Shown here: positions 1 through 8,553 of the stretch, piece after piece | Layout of the letters: every line of letters starts with the position of its first letter | How positions within the stretch are numbered: position 1 is the stretch's first letter | Source of the DNA: Candidatus Poseidoniaceae archaeon | GTDB taxonomy: Archaea; Thermoplasmatota; Poseidoniia; Poseidoniales; Poseidoniaceae | DNA length: 15,400 nucleotides | Direction: 5' to 3' | Assembly (NCBI GenBank): GCA_013329355.1 | Contig: DUKK01000040.1 | Span: forward strand, 5,512-20,911 | Translations under genes and position numbers: made by a program | Notes under the pieces: generated by a model | The model's input: only the letters and a program-made list of their open reading frames with translations | Told to the model about the DNA's origin: nothing | Databases searched by the model: none

Positions 1-1
1 G

Positions 2-604
2 GCAGCCGCTGCGTCTATGGGCGTAGACTGGTCAGAAGAAGAGGGTGAAGCTGCTTTTTACGGGCCAAAAATAGACTTCGTGGTGAAAGACGTAATTGGC
101 CGAGAGTGGCAACTAGGCACAGTTCAGGTCGATTACAATCTGCCGGAGAGATTTGACTTATCGTATAAGGGCTCAGACGGTGTTCTTCACAGACCGGTCA
201 TGATTCATCGAGCGCCCTTCGGTTCAATGGAACGTTTTTGTGGAGTTTTAATTGAACACTTCGCTGGCAGATTTCCAACCTGGCTATCACCAACTCAGTG
301 TCACATATTAACAATTTCACAAAAACACACCGAATACGCTAATAGCGTAGCAGACCAACTCAAAGAACACGGATTCAGGGTAGAAATTGATGATGGCGAT
401 GATACCATCGGTAAAAAAATAAGAACCCACAGAAAATTACACCCAGCGTACATGGTAATCCTGGGCGATGGTGAAGCCGAGAATAATACCGTTAGCCTTC
501 GAGGTCGTAGTGGTGATCAAGTGGCGGATATTCCGCTAACTGAATTTGTCAGCAACCTAAGGGCTGAAATTGATGACAAGTCATCAAAACCAAACCTGGT
601 TTGA
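2..604 (+). CDS. thrS: Threonyl-tRNA synthetase, C-terminal part (5' end outside window)
   Basis: This enzyme charges tRNA-Thr with threonine in the cytoplasm (class II aminoacyl-tRNA synthetase). The reading frame is open to the left edge, so only the last ~200 residues are present. The visible part starts inside the catalytic core with the family signature GEAAFYGPKIDF and a WQLGTVQVDYNLPERF stretch. The class II motif 3 region HRAPFGSMERF follows. Its His (codon 206-208) matches the zinc-ligand His of bacterial ThrRS, and its Arg (codon 233-235) the motif 3 arginine. From about nt 285 comes the anticodon-binding domain (LSPTQCHILTISQKHTEYA, later GKKIRTHRKLHPAYMVILGD). The sequence resembles the bacterial-type enzyme more than the classical archaeal ThrRS. 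The stop at 602-604 overlaps the TTG start of the next gene, so the two are probably co-transcribed and translationally coupled. Identity is very secure; only the N-terminal domains are unseen. Confidence 0.95.
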   Translation, partial: AAAASMGVDWSEEEGEAAFYGPKIDFVVKDVIGREWQLGTVQVDYNLPERFDLSYKGSDGVLHRPVMIHRAPFGSMERFCGVLIEHFAGRFPTWLSPTQCHILTISQKHTEYANSVADQLKEHGFRVEIDDGDDTIGKKIRTHRKLHPAYMVILGDGEAENNTVSLRGRSGDQVADIPLTEFVSNLRAEIDDKSSKPNLV

Positions 605-3171
605 AAGGGGGCTTCTGTATCTCAGCACCGCCAATTGTCAATGAATTTGGCTTTGCAGCGATAGTTCCATTTTTGTTCGCTGCGGCGACGGCATATCTAT
701 TCTGGAATAGTGTGGTGCCGCGGCAACTTAGGGGTTTACAGGTTGCATTTCAAACCGGAGAAAAGCGCTACGAAGTCCACAATGTCACCAGATCAGTCGA
801 GGATGCGAGAAACCTACTGCAGACCAAAGGTATGCGGTTTGGTGTCACCTCCTATCTGTTCGCACTGACCGGTGTCTTGATATTGGTGTTTGAATTTCTG
901 ATGACCAAATATAATTTTTCGGAAGGCTACCATGCTGCATCGATTATCATCGCCTTGTTGTTTATTGGCATACCCGCAGTTATTTCCAGTGGTTCCTCAC
1001 TCGGTGCCCAAGTTGTGAAACCGGTGGGTGCAGGCAAAGCCACCCTACAGAATTCAGACATTTGGCAGAACTACTCATATGTCGTATTGACATTCAGTTG
1101 GATGATTTTAGTCTTAATATGTGCCATACTGTTGAGCATGCTTAATATTCCATCATTTAGGATTTTCAGCATCTGTGCCTTTGTCGCTTTTGCACCTGCA
1201 GTGCTCGCTTATGGTCGGGTGTTGGGCTCGTCATGGCAGGCATTGAAACAGTCCTCAGTCAAGATTGCCGGCGGTGAGGCCTCACCATTTCACAATCACA
1301 AGCCGAGCCCGAAGCAACAGGCCATTGCGCAAATAGTCAACGTAAATCTATCAGTTATGCCGTTTATTGCATTCAACACAATTGTTTCAATAATTGCATT
1401 GGCCATTGACCCAGATATGTTTACTCACACAGAAAGGGTGCTAGATCTACCAGAATATCGTGTACAATCCTCAATAATGGAAGAAGGAGGCATTCTCGGC
1501 TTTGCCATGATTGAATTATTTGCCTACATACCTGCTGAAGGGATTAGGATACCACTAGTGAATATGGTGCTACTATTTTTGCTACTAAACGTTGCACTAA
1601 TTGGATTCCTATTCGTTTACGAGGTCGCTAGAATCTTGTTCCTTGACGTCCAGGATGTCTCTGGAAAAGGTGGTATTAGACTCGCAGACAGTCGGTTGTT
1701 AAGGGCTGAAAGAAGTCAACAAGCCAAAGTGCTGAACTTCTGTTTTACCGGCTTTGCTGGTCAATCCATGCTACTACTCGGTTTAGCAATGATCACTTTC
1801 TGGGACTCTAGTTTCTTACCTCAAGGTGCCGCCTGTGGTTCTTGGGAGAATAATCTGTGCACAATCATCCAAAAAGACGCGCTGGAGGAGTTAACTTGGA
1901 TGTTATCTTCAGGTGGCCAAGTTGCCTTTGTTGTAATTTGGGCAAGGTCTAGGAAAATCGGCTCACGACTAGAAGATATTTCTTTTGATGCATCAGTCGG
2001 AGAAAATCGGGCTCGGATGGCGCAACTTGAGGACGTTATCTATCTTAAACAAAAAGCAATCAGGAAATTGGTAACCGATGACTCATGGGACAAGGCACTG
2101 AAGCGCATCGATGCGGTTATCGAAGGACATGGAGAACAATTAGAAGGTCTAGATTTAGTAAGAAAAACTGACGCAATGATGGAGATTTATGCCGCCATGG
2201 GTCGGTGGGATGACGCCGAAAATAATGCGGTATCGATACTTGCGTTACGAGGTGGTAGAGAAGCACAAATAGCTAGATTGATTCTTGTTGCGGCTAGTTT
2301 AAGTCAGCGAGATTATGCTGAGGCAAAACCTCGACTAGCACTACTGCCTGAAGATGATATTGAAGCTGCAAGACTGCAGTGGTTTGCCTCATTGATGCAA
2401 CCAAAGAGAAGAAAACTGGATGAGAAACTCAAATCACTGCTATCTGTTGACCCACTGATGAAGCGCAACATCGATTTAATCCGACGGTTCATCGACGGCA
2501 AGGCAGTAACTGAACTGAAGTATCGACATAATCCAGCAGACCGGCTAATTTTACTTGGTGATGTGGGAAGATTGAGATTAGTCGGCAAATCCGAATTAGC
2601 ACTCAATATTTTAGAACGCTACATTAGGGAACACTCGCTAGAGGATTGGGTTCACGGCGGAGTAGTGTGTGCTCTACTCCACTTAGATGAAGGCCGTGTT
2701 CTTACCGCAACGAACATGGCTGAAAACCTCGCTAAACAACAATCTAGGCACCCTCATCTACGGAGTTTGCTACGTCATTTGGAATCAATTGGCGAAACAA
2801 TCGCTGCTAGTAGTGAACCAACGGGAATTGAATGGCTAAGAGATTCAGGACTAGATTGGGTCAATGCATGGCCTTATCGTCACACCGTCGCACCGGCGCC
2901 AGCATTAGTTACAAAGGAGTTACAAAAGCATGCCTGGCAAGCCAATGGTTGGGTTGCCTTTGGTGATGAATCGACCTTCAGTAACGCTAAGAAAAAGTTG
3001 GCTGCTGGCTGGAAACTATTGAACTCATACAAGAGTGAAATTGATTTTCCTCCCTGCTTATTTACCCACTTGACGGGAGTAATTGTAACCATTGGTGGGA
3101 TGCCGGTAGACCTTGGTATACCTGGTGACATCGACATCGCAGAAATTGAGAAATCGGGTCTCCTCGACTGA
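601..3171 (+). CDS. Large polytopic membrane protein with C-terminal helical-repeat (TPR-like) region, function unknown
   Basis: I do not recognise this 856-residue protein as a named family. The N-terminal half is hydrophobic, with candidate membrane helices near residues 15-35, 84-101, 112-130, 158-180, 187-205, 248-270, 297-311, 319-341, 380-400 and 434-449. A soluble half follows. Residues ~470-735 are helical and built of TPR-like pairs, for example SWDKALKRIDAVIEG, AAMGRWDDAENNAVSILAL, DYAEAKPRLALLPED and GKSELALNILERYIREHS. The last ~100 residues contain a mixed Gly/Pro-rich segment (TGVIVTIGGMPVDLGIPGDI). The start is a TTG at 601 that overlaps the ThrRS stop; no ATG or GTG lies close downstream in frame. 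The 4-bp overlap suggests one transcript with thrS. The stop directly abuts the SerRS stop on the other strand. A membrane-anchored scaffold binding partners through the helical repeats is a guess. That it is a real gene is secure from its length and clean hydropathy pattern. Confidence 0.85.
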   Translation: MKGGFCISAPPIVNEFGFAAIVPFLFAAATAYLFWNSVVPRQLRGLQVAFQTGEKRYEVHNVTRSVEDARNLLQTKGMRFGVTSYLFALTGVLILVFEFLMTKYNFSEGYHAASIIIALLFIGIPAVISSGSSLGAQVVKPVGAGKATLQNSDIWQNYSYVVLTFSWMILVLICAILLSMLNIPSFRIFSICAFVAFAPAVLAYGRVLGSSWQALKQSSVKIAGGEASPFHNHKPSPKQQAIAQIVNVNLSVMPFIAFNTIVSIIALAIDPDMFTHTERVLDLPEYRVQSSIMEEGGILGFAMIELFAYIPAEGIRIPLVNMVLLFLLLNVALIGFLFVYEVARILFLDVQDVSGKGGIRLADSRLLRAERSQQAKVLNFCFTGFAGQSMLLLGLAMITFWDSSFLPQGAACGSWENNLCTIIQKDALEELTWMLSSGGQVAFVVIWARSRKIGSRLEDISFDASVGENRARMAQLEDVIYLKQKAIRKLVTDDSWDKALKRIDAVIEGHGEQLEGLDLVRKTDAMMEIYAAMGRWDDAENNAVSILALRGGREAQIARLILVAASLSQRDYAEAKPRLALLPEDDIEAARLQWFASLMQPKRRKLDEKLKSLLSVDPLMKRNIDLIRRFIDGKAVTELKYRHNPADRLILLGDVGRLRLVGKSELALNILERYIREHSLEDWVHGGVVCALLHLDEGRVLTATNMAENLAKQQSRHPHLRSLLRHLESIGETIAASSEPTGIEWLRDSGLDWVNAWPYRHTVAPAPALVTKELQKHAWQANGWVAFGDESTFSNAKKKLAAGWKLLNSYKSEIDFPPCLFTHLTGVIVTIGGMPVDLGIPGDIDIAEIEKSGLLD

Positions 3172-4464
3172 TTAGCCCCAGTTGCAAGCTTCGAGGTGTT
3201 CCTGGCCACCCATCAAAGGAATCAAAACCTCTGGAATCATAACTCTCCCATCAGCTAACTGATTCTGCTCCATGATGGCGACTAGGGCTCGTGAGGTTGC
3301 AACAGCAGTGGAATTTAATGTATGGACAATCGGTTGGTTGGCGTGACCGGGTTGGCCGTATTTTATTTGCAGCCGGTTTGCTTGATAATCAGTGCAGTTG
3401 GAACATGAAACCACTTCCTTGTATTGACCTGCTCCGGGTAACCATGCTTCAATGTCATACTTTCTTGCCGCAACAGTACCCATGTCCCCGGTGCAAATAT
3501 TCACCACCTCAAAATGTAAACCTAAATCGGTCCACAAGTCGATACAATTCTGCAGCAATTCCTCATGAAATTGCCAAGAGTCCTCAGGTTTAGCAATCAC
3601 AATCTGTTCAACCTTGGTAAACTGGTGAACACGCCATATACCTAGGTCTGATTGCCCGTGAGAGCCTACCTCGCGTCTAAAGCATGGAGATACACCAACG
3701 ACCCTCAGGGGTAGTTGCTCCTCTGGTATTGTCTCACCCATGTACATCGCAGTTAAGGGATGTTCTGAGGTTGCAATCATGTAATATTTGTCGGGTTCAA
3801 CGCCATACATTACGGTCTCAAAGTCACCAAGATCAGTAACACCCTCATACGCATGACGATTCATCATTACCGGCGGTTGAACTAAGGTATAGCCGCGCTG
3901 GCGAATAAAGTCAACTGCATAGATCTGTAGGGCCAACTCTAGTCTGGCTAGGTCGCCTTTAAGGAAATAAAATCTGCTGCCTGAAATCTTTGCAGCGCGC
4001 TTTAGGTCCACCCATTTATTCATCTCAATCAACTCATTGTGAGTACGTGGCACGAAATCGAACTGCGGCTTATCGCCAAACTTACTGTGTATTGTATTGC
4101 CAGATTCATCGACGCCAGCAGGTACTTGATCGTGCAGAATATTGGGGACCGACATGCGAATTTTATCTCGCTTAGCAAGCGCTTCTTGGGTCTGTTGTTC
4201 TAAGTCAGAAATTTCCACACCAAGTGAAGCAACCTCGGACAAAATCGCCTGCGCTTTTGCTTCATCACCAGACTTTTTCGCTTCACTTATGCCCTTTGCC
4301 GCAGTATTTTTCTTCTGTCTAAGCTGATTTGTCTGATGTTGTAAGTTTAGCCATAACTTGTCGAAATGGATAACTTGGTCGATTTTATCATGTGATAGCC
4401 CACGTTTGTCGTGATCTGCGCGAATTATTTGGTGGTTTTCTCTGAACAGATAAATATCTAGCAT
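3172..4464 (-). CDS. serS: Seryl-tRNA synthetase
   Basis: This enzyme activates serine and charges tRNA-Ser (and tRNA-Sec where present). The 430 residues match the normal length of the common SerRS form, not the divergent methanogen form. Residues ~26-105 form the charged, Ala/Gln/Lys-rich antiparallel coiled-coil arm that contacts the long variable arm of tRNA-Ser. The catalytic domain follows: the serine-binding TSE loop (ATSEHPL, 231-237), class II motif 2 (CFRREVGSHG, 261-270, then HQFTKVEQ) and motif 3 (NSTAVATSRALVAIMEQNQ, 384-402, with Arg392). A conserved CSNCTDYQANR segment lies between them. The ATG at 4462-4464 is preceded by TGAGGGA (plus coordinates 4470-4476) with a 5-base spacer. 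This purine run includes the stop codon of the upstream presenilin-like gene, whose end is 9 bp away, so the two are probably one operon with coupled translation. The gene ends flush against the convergent membrane-protein gene, without an intergenic terminator. Confidence 0.97.
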   Translation of the reverse strand: MLDIYLFRENHQIIRADHDKRGLSHDKIDQVIHFDKLWLNLQHQTNQLRQKKNTAAKGISEAKKSGDEAKAQAILSEVASLGVEISDLEQQTQEALAKRDKIRMSVPNILHDQVPAGVDESGNTIHSKFGDKPQFDFVPRTHNELIEMNKWVDLKRAAKISGSRFYFLKGDLARLELALQIYAVDFIRQRGYTLVQPPVMMNRHAYEGVTDLGDFETVMYGVEPDKYYMIATSEHPLTAMYMGETIPEEQLPLRVVGVSPCFRREVGSHGQSDLGIWRVHQFTKVEQIVIAKPEDSWQFHEELLQNCIDLWTDLGLHFEVVNICTGDMGTVAARKYDIEAWLPGAGQYKEVVSCSNCTDYQANRLQIKYGQPGHANQPIVHTLNSTAVATSRALVAIMEQNQLADGRVMIPEVLIPLMGGQEHLEACNWG

Positions 4465-4473
4465 AACAGTCCC

Positions 4474-6648
4474 TCAGAGTGAAATCCCGAGATTGAATAT
4501 CTCAGACCCCATGAATATCAACCCGCCTATTAGGTATCCAACAATTGCTCCTCCATTGAGAAGCGGTAAGCCGGCTTGCGCTTTGCCACGGGCAACGTAT
4601 GTCATCAATGCTAGGTAGCCAAGTAATGAACCTGCAAGGGCAAACATTGCAATGGCAAATGAGTTATCGCTATCAAGCCATTGCACGGCAGACAGTACCA
4701 GCATTCCGGGGAATATGATGTCGCCTAGTCCCATAAATAATGCCTCACTATTTTTCTTCTTGGCCACTTTGTTATTCGACATCTGAGGCTTTTGTTGAGG
4801 TATTTCGACCTTGTCAACCATCCTCGTTTTCTCATGCTTAAATGAGTAGTCTTTGTCTTGCGGAGCGACCAATAATATTGGCAATTGTAGGCCAATCATT
4901 GTGTCTGCTAGTTCAAGCATGTGTTTTGAACGGTAAACTGCCCACGCGTCATACACTGCCGCCAAAATCATGAATATCATAATCAGACCGGGAACAAAAG
5001 CAACTCCAAGCATAACAATTACGCCAGCACCCACTAAAATTCCGACGGTATTAACCACGTACCATTCGCTGTGAACGTAGAGCAGAACCATTAGGAATAA
5101 TGCAATAAAAACACCAACAAAAAATGGGATATCATACAGTTGCAACCCCTCCAATGTATACATATCATCAGTTATTATCCCGCTGCTAATGTCAGTTGAG
5201 GACACTGCATAGAACGAGTCGACAGAATCGGCGGAGGCAAATATACCATGAACGAACTCTTCACCAACATTGAACGAAATGCGATTCTTTAGCAGTTGGG
5301 TGTGCAGCCAATATGATTCCGCGTTTCCACTTATCAATAAATCAGTATATCCTGAGTCATCTAAATCAGTAATCTGGACCTGAACAACTGAATCAACCAA
5401 GCCGGCTACATTCATTTTATCCTGTAGAGTAAACTGATTTGTTATGGTCTTAGTTCCATCCCATTCCCATCCAGTGACATTGCCATTCGCCTCACCAACA
5501 ATCAAAAATCCAGCCGAACCGAGGTTTTCAGAAATGTTAGTATCTGACCAGGGAGAATGACCAAAATCAGCAGCGGTGAGGGTTTCTTCAGTGAAATATT
5601 CAAATTCTATTGGCATTAACTCGTTAGTAAGTGATTCTTTGGTTTCCTTTAGGATCATTACCATCGCTGTTTTATCGGTAACCAGAAGCAGTCTGTCTTC
5701 AGAAATTTGGGTTGCTTCAATAAATCCACTACCGTAACTAATGTAACTAGGTAGCACCCAATGTGCTTGAGGGGGCAATAGTGCACCAGTATTAGGACTT
5801 ATCACGTGGTAATACACCTCACCTGTTTTCGAGAAAATGAACACCCCATCCAGAGCCATTACTGCTAGGTCGCAACTGTAACCATTGGGCATGCCTGTCT
5901 GCAAAACACCCTGATCGTCTTGGTAATGGCACGGGAACACATTCTCGATGGCTCCAGATTGTGAATTTATTGTCCAAATCCATGCAGTATTGGTAAGTGT
6001 TAGGTAATTTTCCGACTCGACGACTCGCATGACCTCAAAGTCACCTGCTGGAAGCCGACTGAAATTGGTGGTCCATTCGGCCTGTTTGGCAGACAAAGAG
6101 GAGGGACTGTAGTATGATACTGAATCCTCCCAGTTTGTAAAATTGCCAATCAACTCATGGGTCAGAACCCCATCCATGCCTAAATCTGAAACATAATCTC
6201 CACCATACGAAAATGATTCTTGATAGTCAAATTCCTCAACCTCAAAATCAATAACCAACATATGCATCAACGGCACTGTAGTATACATCAATGCTATTGT
6301 CAGAACACCCATAATTCCATACTTAATTATCCACTCTTTCTTGTATCTGGCAAGAGCAATTACCACGGCGGTAAAAATGAAGATCATCACCAATTCAAGG
6401 AAAATAAATCTTACTTGAGTGGCACCTGCTTCACCAAAAGCATGCAGTTCAGCAACATCATACCATGGTCTGATATACAAAGCAAGAATAATTGTAATTA
6501 TGAACATAAACACCATGCCGAACATGGAGGTCATCTGGTCTTTCATTAGCGCAATGACGCTGGTTTCTTGTACCAACTCTTGTTCTAACTGAACAAATTT
6601 AGCCTCGGCAGACTCAGGACTTGAACCAAGGACTTCTGCGTCGCTCAT
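4474..6648 (-). CDS. Presenilin/SPP-like intramembrane aspartyl protease with large extracytoplasmic insertion
   Basis: This is a predicted GxGD-type membrane protease, the archaeal presenilin/signal-peptide-peptidase homologue family, which cleaves helices inside the membrane. Numbering here is for a 724-residue protein. Nine membrane helices are visible: ~42-59, 81-100, 111-133, 507-525, 530-550, 552-572, 635-658, 663-686 and 693-714. The catalytic pair is clear: Tyr566-Asp567 in helix 6 (AAVYDAWAVYRSKHM) and GLGD (640-643) in helix 7. Helix 9 begins with GLPLLNGGAIVGYLIG, the PAL-region equivalent. Basic residues after helices 2 and 6 suggest a cytoplasmic N-terminus. Archaeal relatives are, from memory, about 300 residues; here ~370 extra residues (134-505) separate helices 3 and 4. 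This insertion is beta-rich and holds a DLDDSGYTD calcium-loop-like motif (428-436) as in FG-GAP/VCBS propeller blades. An in-frame TTG at 6681 would add 11 residues; I prefer the ATG at 6648. Neither has a visible Shine-Dalgarno sequence. It lies upstream of serS and is divergent from folC. Confidence 0.88.
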   Translation of the reverse strand: MSDAEVLGSSPESAEAKFVQLEQELVQETSVIALMKDQMTSMFGMVFMFIITIILALYIRPWYDVAELHAFGEAGATQVRFIFLELVMIFIFTAVVIALARYKKEWIIKYGIMGVLTIALMYTTVPLMHMLVIDFEVEEFDYQESFSYGGDYVSDLGMDGVLTHELIGNFTNWEDSVSYYSPSSLSAKQAEWTTNFSRLPAGDFEVMRVVESENYLTLTNTAWIWTINSQSGAIENVFPCHYQDDQGVLQTGMPNGYSCDLAVMALDGVFIFSKTGEVYYHVISPNTGALLPPQAHWVLPSYISYGSGFIEATQISEDRLLLVTDKTAMVMILKETKESLTNELMPIEFEYFTEETLTAADFGHSPWSDTNISENLGSAGFLIVGEANGNVTGWEWDGTKTITNQFTLQDKMNVAGLVDSVVQVQITDLDDSGYTDLLISGNAESYWLHTQLLKNRISFNVGEEFVHGIFASADSVDSFYAVSSTDISSGIITDDMYTLEGLQLYDIPFFVGVFIALFLMVLLYVHSEWYVVNTVGILVGAGVIVMLGVAFVPGLIMIFMILAAVYDAWAVYRSKHMLELADTMIGLQLPILLVAPQDKDYSFKHEKTRMVDKVEIPQQKPQMSNNKVAKKKNSEALFMGLGDIIFPGMLVLSAVQWLDSDNSFAIAMFALAGSLLGYLALMTYVARGKAQAGLPLLNGGAIVGYLIGGLIFMGSEIFNLGISL

Positions 6649-6727
6649 GTTTTGGCGTGTGTGCTCTATCTTTTGAGGCAATCGCTTTAGTCATCGATAG
6701 TTTCTAACCCTTGCCAAGGATTATGCC

Positions 6728-8068
6728 ATGTTATCATGTGGCAATATTATGGGCAGTGATTCAACCGTCAGAGAATGGTTGGAGTCGACAAAAAAGAATG
6801 GCATGGCATTGGGATTGCATACTACCCAAACGATTCTTGATGAGCTTAATATTAATCTCAAAAAGACCACAATAATTCATGTTGCCGGCAGTAACGGAAA
6901 AGGAACATTATGTTCTCTGTTGAGTGCTAGTTTGACCCTGAATGGAGACTCAAATATCATGTTTTCATCGCCTCACCTCTGTCGCCTCGAGGAGCGAATA
7001 AGACTCGATGGAAAGCCAGTGAGTGTCGAAGAATTTGATTTATCTCTCCAAACAGTAAAATCTGTGGCAAAAAATCTTGCCATTATGCCAACATTTTTTG
7101 AAACAACATTTCTGTCAGCAATGGTATATTGCGCTAAGATCAAACCGAGGTTCTTGATTCTTGAAACCGGCTTAGGCGGTCGTCTGGATGCGACTAGATG
7201 TAGCCCTGCTGACATCTGTGTTTTGACCTCAATTACCACCGAACACACTAATGTCCTAGGTAGTGACATCTATCAAATCATTACCGAAAAAGCAGCGATA
7301 GCCAGACCTGGAAAACCAATTATTGTCCGTCATATGGGAATTAAATCATTTGAGGAAACAGTGAATTATTGTGCGGAAAGTTGTGCAGTTGAACTGCTTG
7401 ACGAACCAAAAGATGCAGCAATTTGCCAATTTGTGAAGATACCTGAGGATGTTAATGCTCTGGATGAGGCGGAGGTATTAGCTAATGCTGTCTTTGAGTT
7501 GTTAACAATCGACACCGCAGTTGTATCCAAGGCCAAGAATAAATTAAACTGGCCTGCAAGAATGCAGATTATCGAACACAAATCTGGCCACAGATTAATA
7601 CTTGACGCAGCACACAATCCCTCCGGCTTGGCTAGAGTCAAATCCCAACTAATTTTCTTAGCCAAGCAGCATAATAGTGCAGACAAATTGTGCCTCTTAT
7701 TTGGCACCTCTCCACAAGAGGAGTTGGATAAGATGCTCAATCTGGTTAGGGAAATTTGTAGAAACTTCGCTTTCGTTGAAATATGCTTTACTAAACCCAC
7801 TGGCGGTAGGTATCCGCCTATCGAACCAGAATATTTAGCCAGTTTTGATTGGCAGGATTTTGACGTAAAGATTTACTCCGACTGCAATGATGCAATAGCA
7901 ACTATTCTTAGAAATGAGCCGGCTGATGTGGGTAATATTTTGTCGATTGGCTCACTATATCTTCAAGGTAACATCCTAAATTACCTTGGAAAAAATAGTG
8001 ATGACGATCTCAGTTTGGTGCCGAAGCAATCAAATTTAAACGCATACAGGGACCAACGGTTGACATGA
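6728..8068 (+). CDS. folC: FolC-type folylpolyglutamate synthase / dihydrofolate synthase
   Basis: This Mur-ligase-superfamily enzyme uses ATP to attach glutamate to a folate (folylpolyglutamate synthase) and, in bifunctional members, to dihydropteroate (dihydrofolate synthase). It has 446 residues, a typical length. Seen in order: P-loop VAGSNGKGT (52-60), the folate-binding-region segment SSPHLCRLEERI (80-91), ETGLGGRLDAT (146-156), TEHTNVLG (171-178) with its metal-ligand-like His173, EKAAIARPGKP (188-197), then the C-terminal Mur ligase domain beginning WPARMQII and carrying LILDAAHNPSG (290-300). The ATG at 6728 has AAGGA (6716-6720) seven bases upstream. A second in-frame ATG at 6749 (MGSDSTV) is a possible alternative start. 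The stop overlaps the start of the dCMP-deaminase-like gene by 4 bp (ATGA), so the two should be translationally coupled. Which of the two activities dominates cannot be told from the sequence. Confidence 0.93.
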   Translation: MLSCGNIMGSDSTVREWLESTKKNGMALGLHTTQTILDELNINLKKTTIIHVAGSNGKGTLCSLLSASLTLNGDSNIMFSSPHLCRLEERIRLDGKPVSVEEFDLSLQTVKSVAKNLAIMPTFFETTFLSAMVYCAKIKPRFLILETGLGGRLDATRCSPADICVLTSITTEHTNVLGSDIYQIITEKAAIARPGKPIIVRHMGIKSFEETVNYCAESCAVELLDEPKDAAICQFVKIPEDVNALDEAEVLANAVFELLTIDTAVVSKAKNKLNWPARMQIIEHKSGHRLILDAAHNPSGLARVKSQLIFLAKQHNSADKLCLLFGTSPQEELDKMLNLVREICRNFAFVEICFTKPTGGRYPPIEPEYLASFDWQDFDVKIYSDCNDAIATILRNEPADVGNILSIGSLYLQGNILNYLGKNSDDDLSLVPKQSNLNAYRDQRLT

Positions 8069-8502
8069 GCGAAAAATGGGATTTGAGATTTATCGAACTA
8101 GCGAAACACATTTCGCTTTGGAGCAAAGATCCCTCAACAAAGGTCGGCTGTGTTGTCGTGGGGGAGGACCGAGAAATTCGCTCGACTGGGTTCAACGGCT
8201 TTCCTAGGGGCATCGATGATAACGAAGAACGACTATTAGACCGTGAGAAAAAGTATCCACTGATTTGTCACGCCGAAGAGAATGCGATTATGCATGCAGC
8301 AAGGATTGGCGTTTCACTAAAAAACAGTACGGCATATGTTACATGGCCACCATGCTCTAGGTGCGCAAGATCACTGATACAGGCCGGAATAAAAGAAGTG
8401 GTATATCCTGACGGTGGAGAAATACCAGAACGCTGGAAAGAAGATTTCACCACCTCAAACGAGATGATGAAAGAAGCTGGTGTCAATGTTAGAAGTATTT
8501 AG
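8065..8502 (+). CDS. dCMP deaminase-like zinc cytidine deaminase
   Basis: This is a predicted zinc-dependent deaminase of the cytidine/deoxycytidylate deaminase superfamily, most likely converting dCMP to dUMP, the substrate of thymidylate synthase. It has 145 residues. The zinc and catalytic residues are in place: His69-Ala-Glu71 (CHAEENAIMHAA) and PPCSRC (Cys97, Cys100). The N-terminal DPSTKVGCVVV and GFNGFPRGIDD segments are typical of the dCMP deaminase branch, which favours dCMP over cytidine or a tRNA/ComE-type role. Its ATG lies inside the folC stop (ATGA, 8065-8068). Pairing with a folate gene makes metabolic sense, because thymidylate synthesis needs both dUMP and a folate cofactor. 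A 51-bp gap separates it from the next plus-strand gene. Family is secure; the exact substrate is inferred. Confidence 0.9.
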   Translation: MSEKWDLRFIELAKHISLWSKDPSTKVGCVVVGEDREIRSTGFNGFPRGIDDNEERLLDREKKYPLICHAEENAIMHAARIGVSLKNSTAYVTWPPCSRCARSLIQAGIKEVVYPDGGEIPERWKEDFTTSNEMMKEAGVNVRSI

Positions 8503-8553
8503 AGAACAAATTCTAACCGCTTAATTGATTGATGAAAACCGCAAGGGGCTGTT

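Noticed and set aside
2880..3209. A minus-strand open frame spanning the convergent junction
   Set aside because: It overlaps the ends of two solid genes, starts inside serS and shows no recognisable features.
4474..6648. Presenilin-like gene as an artefactual fusion of two genes
   Set aside because: The frame is continuous, the nine-helix order is complete only when both halves are combined, and charge distribution is consistent with one protein.
7366..7800. A 144-codon open frame antisense to folC
   Set aside because: It lies wholly inside a well-supported FolC gene, has low-complexity Ser/Leu-rich content typical of an antisense shadow, and shows no recognisable motif.
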